Positions 1 through 5,228 of a DNA stretch of 8,676 bases are shown in pieces. The notes beneath the pieces were generated by a model that had not been told where the DNA came from, made no database searches, and saw only the letters and a list, made by a program, of their open reading frames with translations. Source of the stretch: CAZTAO01 sp964611645 (GTDB lineage: Bacteria; Armatimonadota; UBA5829); NCBI GenBank assembly GCA_964611645.1, contig CAZTAO010000108.1, positions 1 through 8,676 of the forward strand, written 5' to 3'. The position numbers were made by a program, and so were the translations under genes. How positions within the stretch are numbered: the first letter of the stretch is position 1; each line of letters starts with the position of its first letter.

Positions 1-340
1 TACAGATACAGAGTGTACCGCACCCGGTCATCTGGACGCGGCTTTGCGTCATGCCGCAGCTAGTTGTGAGCGCTGGTTACCTTAGTGCTGCTGGGCTTCC
101 AGCGGCGTCATGCCCAGTCTTACCAACCGCCATTGGCGATTGTTATTCCCGCCTCCGTCAGCAGCCGCACCGCAGCGGCCCCGTGTCGACCCCTCACGAT
201 AGACGCGTGCCCTCCCCCATCCGGACGCCCACTCCACATATCCAACACACAACTGCGGTTTGATTCTCATCTCTGCTCACATCTTCCTTTACTATCATGC
301 ATCAAAACGGGATGTCCACAATCCGGCGCCCATGCTTGTC
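1..340. other. Non-coding stretch downstream of the TIM-barrel gene
   Basis: No convincing gene is seen. The only recognisable element is copy A of the 97-bp repeat near the left edge. Open frames here lack family-like composition and good ribosome binding sites; one minus-strand frame (82-270) ends inside the repeat and reads as arginine- and glycine-rich filler. I see no GC-rich hairpin followed by a T-run just after the TIM-barrel gene's stop codon, so its transcription end is not marked by an obvious intrinsic terminator. Confidence 0.6.
16..112. repeat. 97-bp direct repeat, copy A
   Basis: This stretch matches 8536-8632 without gaps: I count 9 mismatches in 97 positions, about 91% identity, in the same orientation and offset by exactly 8520 bases. 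Outside these limits the match falls off on both sides. Read on the minus strand it starts ATGACGCCGCTGGAAGCC, as copy B does, but is closed by TAA after nine codons. A 6-bp inverted repeat, CTGGGC (91-96) with GCCCAG (112-117), spans the right-hand edge. The family is not one I recognise. Confidence 0.85.
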
Positions 341-2305
341 TTACTTGCTCACCGGAACAAGCAGGGCTTCTGGACTTTGCGCCAGGTACTGAGGCAAGTT
401 GGCGCTCAGAGTCACGTTTGCCGAGTAATACGTCCCACGACTCGCGGGCACAGGCTGGAACGACCACACTTTCCCCCGCTGCTCAGGCTTCACGTCAACC
501 ACAGCCTTCGCGGGCGCGAGGTCCAGAGATTCCGCAGTCACGGCCTCTGACCCATCCGGCGCGAAGATAACCAGCTTGATCTGCAGGGCGTCAGGGCTAA
601 CTGCCTGTACAGTGAACTGCTCCACGTCCGACGGGACGTAGAAGTAGAGCCGCGGGCTACTGCGTATCATGCATACTTCTTCGGCCAGGCTGATCACGGC
701 ATACTGATTCTCAATCGCAACCGAGGTAGCGTGCTGCTCTATGCTCAGAGCGAGCTTGTAGAGACCGGCCTCCGGAGCCGCGGCGTCAATGGACTCGGAG
801 GCGTCCGGTTCGACGTTCCCTTGAGCGACCACCTTGCCGCTTGGAGCCGTAAGCGCGTAGACTGGCTTCTGCTGCCCGTAGCCGACCCGCGCAGACTTCA
901 TAGCGACGCGAATCGGTTCACCAGCCTTCGCGAGGATATAGTACACGGATTGGTAGCGCAGTCTCGCGTGTTCCGTCTCTTCTCTGCTCTCTGCTCTCTG
1001 CTCTCCGCTCTCAGCCAGCGGCTTCAGCTCCACCTTGGCAGGTCCCCATAGCTTCATCTTCTCAAGGGCCACCTGCGGTGGATCCTGCTTGTGCTTGAGT
1101 TCCAGCTTTGGAACAAAGCCATCGCCCTCACGCGCCTGCCGGTCAAGCTCGTCGTTGGCGGCCTTAATGGCTTCCCACCACGGTTCGTGAGGCAGGGGGA
1201 GGGAGTAGCCGCTGTCGGGTCCACCCAGCTCCTCCGGGGTCAGCGCCAGAGCGACTGTTGTCCACATCCAGTAGCCCACCGATTCCTGTGGTCCGTACTT
1301 TCCCGCCGGTCCCTGAGCCGTGTAGAACAACTGTCCCGCAAGGGTCTCCACGGGGAACTGTCTAGGCCAGATGCCGGGGCAAAACTCCGCGTGAGCGCCG
1401 GCAGCCGCCAGGTTGGTGGGTATGGCAAGCAGGTAGGGATCAGCGCCGGTTGAGTAGGTGCTTTCAGGAAGCGCCAATACCGGCATCTTCTTTGTGCCGA
1501 GTCCTCTAGCCCATGATGGGCGCGGGAAGCTCAACTGGTCTAGATGGAATACTCCGATTACAAGCCCAGGGGCTACCTTGTGCAGTGTCTGCTCGGTGAC
1601 CCTGCAGTTGGCCTCCACAGCCCCAGCCTGCCATGTCCGGAACTTGTCCAGCAGTTCTTTATCCCGCAGCCAGCCGAATCTCTCTGATGGCTTCAACTTT
1701 CCTGCTGCATCTCGAATTCCATCATCCTGAGTCTGTCGAACGATGCCGAACTCCTTCAAACACCACGCGCAGTAGCAAGACCCCGGGTAGTTGGAGGTGT
1801 CAGCGCCGTACATCTCGTCATCGATGATATAGCCACTGATAATGGGCCTGGTCGTGGAGAACTCGGCAATCAGCTTCCCGCGCCGGGTCACTACCTTACC
1901 CCAGAACTCCGGGTCAGCCGGGCAGGGGGTTTTGGTTAGAGCTTTTCCATCTGCGGCAACATAGCACCGGCCCCCCGGCTTCAGGTATCTGACCTGATCC
2001 TTGCCTCCGCACAGTTTCACCGTAACGAATAGATGTAGATCGAGATCCTCGCACCAGTCCGCCTGCTTCTTCAGAAGCTTAATGGCTTCAGGCTGATCCA
2101 CATCCCCGTCCCAGGATAGGAATATGGTGTTGATTCCATGGGCTTTGAGTTTTGCAAAGTGGTCCCGCTTGTCGACGTGGTCGAAGTCGTATGCCGCGCG
2201 GATCTTCTCATTCTTTATCCACTTGGGCCAAGGGTCCCCGGAAGCCGACCAAGCTGCCGAACTCAGCAGCACAAGAGCAATCACACAAAGAACGAACCTT
2301 CTCAT
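341..2305 (-). CDS. Secreted TIM-barrel glycosidase-like protein
   Basis: Probably an exported protein acting on carbohydrate; no exact family is recognised and the substrate is unknown. From the ATG at 2305 it has 654 residues. Residues 1-20 form a signal peptide (MRRF, then a hydrophobic run ending SSAAWSA). Residues ~30-390 look like a (beta/alpha)8 hydrolase barrel: a KLKAHGINTIFLSWDGD strand near 55, then GYIIDDEMYG (158-167) with an acidic D162-D163-E164 cluster at a strand end, as in catalytic barrels such as GH42-like proteins, followed at once by a CYCAWC cysteine motif (C177, C179, C182). A charged linker (~431-445) is encoded by a heptanucleotide repeat. The C-terminal ~190 residues look beta-rich, like a sandwich domain. 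The ATG is preferred over the GTG at 2311 because GAGAGG (2311-2316) lies 5 nt before the ATG and would overlap the GTG. The gene follows the Asp-box gene by 13 nt, so the two are surely cotranscribed. The hydrolase role is inference. Confidence 0.78.
   Translation of the reverse strand: MRRFVLCVIALVLLSSAAWSASGDPWPKWIKNEKIRAAYDFDHVDKRDHFAKLKAHGINTIFLSWDGDVDQPEAIKLLKKQADWCEDLDLHLFVTVKLCGGKDQVRYLKPGGRCYVAADGKALTKTPCPADPEFWGKVVTRRGKLIAEFSTTRPIISGYIIDDEMYGADTSNYPGSCYCAWCLKEFGIVRQTQDDGIRDAAGKLKPSERFGWLRDKELLDKFRTWQAGAVEANCRVTEQTLHKVAPGLVIGVFHLDQLSFPRPSWARGLGTKKMPVLALPESTYSTGADPYLLAIPTNLAAAGAHAEFCPGIWPRQFPVETLAGQLFYTAQGPAGKYGPQESVGYWMWTTVALALTPEELGGPDSGYSLPLPHEPWWEAIKAANDELDRQAREGDGFVPKLELKHKQDPPQVALEKMKLWGPAKVELKPLAESGEQRAESREETEHARLRYQSVYYILAKAGEPIRVAMKSARVGYGQQKPVYALTAPSGKVVAQGNVEPDASESIDAAAPEAGLYKLALSIEQHATSVAIENQYAVISLAEEVCMIRSSPRLYFYVPSDVEQFTVQAVSPDALQIKLVIFAPDGSEAVTAESLDLAPAKAVVDVKPEQRGKVWSFQPVPASRGTYYSANVTLSANLPQYLAQSPEALLVPVSK
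981..1015. repeat. In-gene heptanucleotide tandem repeat (TCTCTGC)n
   Basis: Five consecutive 7-nt units are visible on the plus strand: three identical TCTCTGC units (981-1001), then TCTCCGC and TCTCAGC. They lie inside the TIM-barrel gene and encode, on the minus strand, residues 431-442 (AESGEQRAESRE), a charged interdomain linker. Because 7 is not a multiple of 3, gain or loss of one unit would shift the frame; gain or loss of three would not. Confidence 0.85.
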
Positions 2306-2310
2306 ACACA

Positions 2311-2316
2311 CCTCTC
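2311..2316 (-). promoter_or_regulatory. Ribosome binding site of the TIM-barrel gene
   Basis: GAGAGG on the minus strand lies 5 nt upstream of the ATG at 2305 and inside the 13-nt gap after the Asp-box gene's stop. It decides against the in-frame GTG at 2311, which overlaps this site. Confidence 0.6.
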
Positions 2317-2318
2317 TT

Positions 2319-3953
2319 TTACACTATCCGCTCAGGCCGCAGGCCCTTCGGTGTTACCCGCAGATACTGCGCCCTCATCTGGGTCGAGATGGTGTCCCAA
2401 TAGACGTACAGGACAACGTCAGGCTCAACTTCCACCATGCTCCCCATCGCCCACAGGCCTGTGTCGATAGTCGTTCCCTGGTCCCAGGTTCGGCCATCGT
2501 CTAGGCTGCAGTTCACGCACAGCGACGGCATCCGGTGGGCAATCAGAATGGCGCCGGAAGCAGTGCGTACCATATTGGGCGCGGCGTATCCCGGGAACGG
2601 ACCTCGAACGCACGGCCCCCAACTCCTGCCGCCGTCGTCCGACCACGTCTCCCACATCCACGGTGAGTATATCGGCCTGATAAAGGCCATTATCCTGCCG
2701 CTCGACAACTGCACAGCCGACGCTTCGGTGAGATCCAGATTGCCTTCGAGCGGTTTTCCATCAGCATCAAACCCCGGGGTATCCAGGTTGACCGGGTCAG
2801 TCCACGTGTACCCGCTGTCATCACTCCTGGCCGAGAAGCCCTGGCAGTGGAGACTGCCCCATGTCCAGATGTTGAGCGCCGGGTCGTTGAGTGAGTGGCG
2901 GGTCAGCATCAGGGCCAGCATACCGCCATCCTTGAGGTTCAGGAAGCCCTGTGGCGAGATTTGCTGGCCGGGTTTCTCCATCTTCGGGCCGACATGCAAC
3001 TTGACCTTCACCGGGTCAGACCACGTCCGCCCTCTGTCGCTAGACTCCCGCACGACCTTGTGGTCGGTGCCGCCCAGCATGGCCATCAGTTTGCCGTTGG
3101 GGGTGATATGCATTCTAGCTCCGCCCCAGGAACTGCCCGAATCGCCTATGTTCATTTGCTCAGGAGTTGACCAGGTGCGGCCATTGTCCAACGAGCGGCT
3201 GAGATGCTGGACCGACTTCGCGTCGTCGTCCTGTCTCTTGTCGCCCGATATCGCAAGGAGCATCAGAAGCTCGCCATCCGGGAACCGCTTTACATCCATA
3301 GGCTGTTGCCAGACCTTAGTTGACTCGGGGATCGGGTGGAACCAGTTGACCCGCTGCTTCACGTTATCGTTCCACACTGTGAAAGGCGCGGGGTCGCCCT
3401 GGATTGTGATGTTGCGAATCTGGGCGGAGAGGCTCTGGTGCATCCCGATATGCCCGAAGCCGGGGTAGGTATGGTCCTCGGCCTCGAATAGCCCGTAGTC
3501 TCCAACTTTTACCAGGAACCTGCTGCCCTGCATAGTCACTTCCACCGGTAGCCAGATGTTTCCCTGGCTCGGCACACGCCGCACCATCTCCAGCTTCATG
3601 TTCCTGATATAGCCGCAGTCATCCATAACCGAAAGAGCGACCCAGAAGTGCTGCGCTCTGAAGGCTTGCCCGCAGTTGGGGAAGTGGAGGACGTAAAAAT
3701 GCCCCTCGTCCTTTGCTCGCAGGACTATGCCGGTGTCGGTATGACCACTCAACTTGATCTCAAAGCGCGCGGTGCAATCCTTGTAGCAAAGGGCCTTGTT
3801 GAATGCCCAGTGGTTGCACTGCATTGCCTCGCCGTCTGCAATAACGGAATCTTTCTCCACGGCCACCAGGCCGTCCTCGCCGTCCAGCCACGGGCCATTC
3901 ACGAAATGCCAGTTACTGCCGTCACCGATTCTCAAACTCACGGGATGATTCAT
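2319..3953 (-). CDS. DUF1080-like plus Asp-box sialidase-family protein
   Basis: A 544-residue two-domain protein. Residues ~10-187 resemble a DUF1080/3-keto-disaccharide-hydrolase or concanavalin-like fold: alternating strands such as TARFEIKL, TGIVLRAKDEGHFYVLHF and WLPVEVTMQGSRFLVKV. Residues ~200-540 are a six-bladed sialidase-type propeller with five Asp boxes (S-x-D-x-G-x-T/S-W): S254-W261, S304-W311, S377-W384, S438-W445 and S483-W490. The TEASAVQLSSGR segment (E410, R420, then R426) matches the region that carries the conserved Glu and an Arg in sialidases, but I see no clear N-terminal FRIP-type arginine motif, so sialic acid as substrate is unproven. No signal peptide is visible (it starts MNHPVSLRIGDG), and the start is firmly set by an ACCTCC/GGAGGT ribosome site 8 nt upstream, so the protein is probably cytoplasmic or exported by another route. 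It is the first gene of the operon with the TIM-barrel gene. Confidence 0.85.
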   Translation of the reverse strand: MNHPVSLRIGDGSNWHFVNGPWLDGEDGLVAVEKDSVIADGEAMQCNHWAFNKALCYKDCTARFEIKLSGHTDTGIVLRAKDEGHFYVLHFPNCGQAFRAQHFWVALSVMDDCGYIRNMKLEMVRRVPSQGNIWLPVEVTMQGSRFLVKVGDYGLFEAEDHTYPGFGHIGMHQSLSAQIRNITIQGDPAPFTVWNDNVKQRVNWFHPIPESTKVWQQPMDVKRFPDGELLMLLAISGDKRQDDDAKSVQHLSRSLDNGRTWSTPEQMNIGDSGSSWGGARMHITPNGKLMAMLGGTDHKVVRESSDRGRTWSDPVKVKLHVGPKMEKPGQQISPQGFLNLKDGGMLALMLTRHSLNDPALNIWTWGSLHCQGFSARSDDSGYTWTDPVNLDTPGFDADGKPLEGNLDLTEASAVQLSSGRIMAFIRPIYSPWMWETWSDDGGRSWGPCVRGPFPGYAAPNMVRTASGAILIAHRMPSLCVNCSLDDGRTWDQGTTIDTGLWAMGSMVEVEPDVVLYVYWDTISTQMRAQYLRVTPKGLRPERIV

Positions 3954-3961
3954 TCTTTGAG

Positions 3962-3967
3962 ACCTCC
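3962..3967 (-). promoter_or_regulatory. Strong ribosome binding site of the Asp-box gene
   Basis: GGAGGT on the minus strand is a near-perfect Shine-Dalgarno match, with an 8-nt spacer to the ATG at 3951-3953. It fixes the start and so supports the absence of an N-terminal signal peptide. Confidence 0.85.
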
Positions 3968-3996
3968 AATAGCCAATGCATACACAGTGGCTGCAA

Positions 3997-4019
3997 TGTC
4001 CACAAGTTTAGGGTGGACA
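3997..4019. promoter_or_regulatory. Candidate operator: TGTCCAC-N9-GTGGACA
   Basis: A perfect 7-bp inverted repeat with a 9-nt spacer (arms 3997-4003 and 4013-4019). The spacer contains the -10 box of the promoter for the Asp-box operon, the classical position for a repressor site. The dyad size fits a dimeric helix-turn-helix regulator, but no regulator family can be named. An RNA hairpin role is less likely because the site covers the promoter rather than the transcript. Confidence 0.55.
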
Positions 4020-4034
4020 AGGGGTGGGTGTCAA
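4005..4034 (-). promoter_or_regulatory. Candidate sigma70 promoter of the Asp-box/TIM-barrel operon
   Basis: On the minus strand a perfect TTGACA (4029-4034) is followed, after 18 nt, by TAAACT (4005-4010), four of six matches to TATAAT. The start codon is about 50 nt further on, leaving room for a short leader with the ribosome site. The -10 box sits within the inverted repeat at 3997-4019. Confidence 0.55.
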
Positions 4035-4051
4035 GCTTTTGTTGGAAGAAT

Positions 4052-4650
4052 GACCCCATTATCCCTGAGAAGACCTGGTGGAAGGCACACCAGGTAATAG
4101 AGGACAACGTGCAGACCCACGCGCAGCACGCACGGGCCAAGGAGCCAGGTTTGCTACGGGAATTATCCGGTGCGGAGCATGCGACGCCGCCATGAGTCCA
4201 GTGTCATCTCAGAGCCGGGGGAAGTACTATCGATATTACACGTGTGGCAAAGCATCGAAGAATGGAGCCGATACATGTCCTGTGGGATCGATGCCTGCCG
4301 GGGAAGTCGAAGGCGCGGTCATGGCGCAACTCCGGGGAATCTTCACATCGCCGCAGATGGTGGCTCAGACATACCGGGCAGTATGCGCACAGGCTGGTGA
4401 GTCGGGTGATGGTTTTCTGTGCGTCACCGAGGCTGATGTTCGGCAGGCGCTCCAGGATGTGGATACCGTGTGGGATGAGCTTTACCCGCCGGAGCAGATA
4501 CGAATAGTTCATCTGCTTGTCGAGCAGGTGACGGTCACGCGCGGGGGGATCTCCGTGACGGTGAAGGCGGGAGGATTACATAGACTGGTTACGGAGATGA
4601 GGGGTGCGACCACTGGTGAAAATGTTGTCCACGCGGGAGGGGCGCTATGA
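4052..4650 (+). pseudogene. Serine recombinase C-terminal remnant, frameshifted
   Basis: This is the C-terminal part of a large serine recombinase (resolvase/invertase superfamily, phage-integrase type). Homology-like sequence starts near 4052 as NDPIIPEKTW, the familiar hinge between the recombinase domain and the zinc ribbon, and runs in frame 2 to AKEPGLL at about 4156. It then continues in frame 1 as TGIIRCGACDAAMSP, so one base appears to be lost around 4151-4158. The zinc beta-ribbon cysteines are codons at 4171, 4180, 4243 and 4276 (CGAC and YYTCGKASKNGADTC). After it come a probable coiled-coil segment and the VEQVTVTRGGISVTV strand end typical of these proteins. The N-terminal resolvase domain with the catalytic serine is absent, so the product cannot recombine DNA. 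The ATG at 4078 belongs to the wrong frame for the upstream part. Its stop overlaps the next gene by ATGA. Confidence 0.82.
4635..4640 (+). promoter_or_regulatory. Ribosome binding site of the HTH gene
   Basis: GGGAGG lies 6 nt before the ATG at 4647, inside the end of the recombinase remnant. It supports this start over the internal ATG at 4665. Confidence 0.7.
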
Positions 4651-5048
4651 ACAGGATTGATGATATGACTAATGACGGATTGATTACGGTGACGGTGCCC
4701 GTGCAGGTGAGAAGGCGTGGAGGCAGGCGGCGCATCATTGTCCCGGAGCAGGTGCCAGAAAGTAGCCGTACATACGCGGAGTCTTTCGCCCTGGCCATTG
4801 CCCGGGCCCACCACTGGAAGGAATTGATAGACTCAGGCAAGTTTGCCTCCGTCTCAGAGCTTGCCACCAAGATAGGCTTGGATTTCTCCTACGCCGCGAG
4901 AATCTATCGGCTTACATACCTGGCACCAGACATCATTGAAGCGATACTCGACGGGAGGGAACCAGACGGATTGTCCATGCGAGTGTTGTGCAAGCCTGCG
5001 CCGATGGACTGGAACCAGCAGAGGGAACGGTTGGGGTTTCCGCACTAG
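4647..5048 (+). CDS. Small recombinase-associated helix-turn-helix protein
   Basis: A 133-residue protein, apparently intact. Residues ~45-120 match the small DNA-binding-type proteins often encoded just after large serine recombinases in prophage-like elements: an ALAIARAHHWKELIDSGKF helix, a predicted helix-turn-helix ASVSELATKIGLDFSYAARI (67-86), the signature LAPDIIEAILDGREP (92-106), and a closing MDWNQQRERLGF segment. The N-terminus (11-33) is basic (VRRRGGRRR), which would suit DNA contact. The ATGA overlap with the recombinase stop indicates translational coupling in the original operon. Its role is not established; a recombination accessory factor or directionality/regulatory protein is possible. 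It is odd that this partner has stayed open while the recombinase decayed; either decay is recent or the gene has another use. Confidence 0.75.
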   Translation: MNRIDDMTNDGLITVTVPVQVRRRGGRRRIIVPEQVPESSRTYAESFALAIARAHHWKELIDSGKFASVSELATKIGLDFSYAARIYRLTYLAPDIIEAILDGREPDGLSMRVLCKPAPMDWNQQRERLGFPH

Positions 5049-5228
5049 TACCATTGTCCCGCTATCCACCGGCTCTGACTCATATAACTTTTCCTTAGCC
5101 GACATCGGCACGGCGAGCGCCTCGCCAGTTCTGCTTTGCTGCTGAGCAGTCCAATCCTCGGTCTTGTACTGTCACGCTTCGCCTCTCGACGCACCAAAGA
5201 CCGCTGTGGTTGGCATCGTAGCATCGCA
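5049..5228. other. Spacer between convergent genes
   Basis: This 180-bp gap separates the plus-strand HTH gene from the end of the minus-strand DUF4838 gene. It holds two small dyads (GCCGA-CA-TCGGC at about 5097-5108 and the hairpin at 5112-5126) but no recognisable gene. A minus-strand frame crosses it, but its composition is arginine- and serine-rich and it is out of phase with the real gene. Confidence 0.5.
5112..5126. terminator. Weak candidate bidirectional terminator hairpin
   Basis: GGCGAG (5112-5117), a 3-nt CGC loop, then CTCGCC (5121-5126) make a perfect 6-bp GC-rich stem between two convergent genes, where a shared terminator would be expected. Neither side is followed by a clear T-run, so it does not meet the usual intrinsic terminator pattern. 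Confidence 0.3.

Noticed and set aside
85..570. Plus-strand open frame of 161 codons at the left end
   Set aside because: It overlaps the repeat and the 3' end of the TIM-barrel gene, and is rich in serine, proline and arginine as expected of a shadow frame.
2303..2311. GTG at 2311 as start of the TIM-barrel protein
   Set aside because: The Shine-Dalgarno sequence overlaps the GTG, whereas the ATG two codons later has proper spacing and still gives a full signal peptide.
2437..3468. Long plus-strand open frame (343 codons) opposite the Asp-box gene
   Set aside because: It is antisense to a gene with five clear Asp boxes and a strong ribosome site; its own product has no domain-like pattern.
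4078..4155. ATG at 4078 as the start of an intact recombinase-like gene
   Set aside because: The first 25 residues of that frame are unlike any recombinase, while the other frame carries the expected PIIPEKTW to AKEPGLL segment; a frameshifted remnant explains both.
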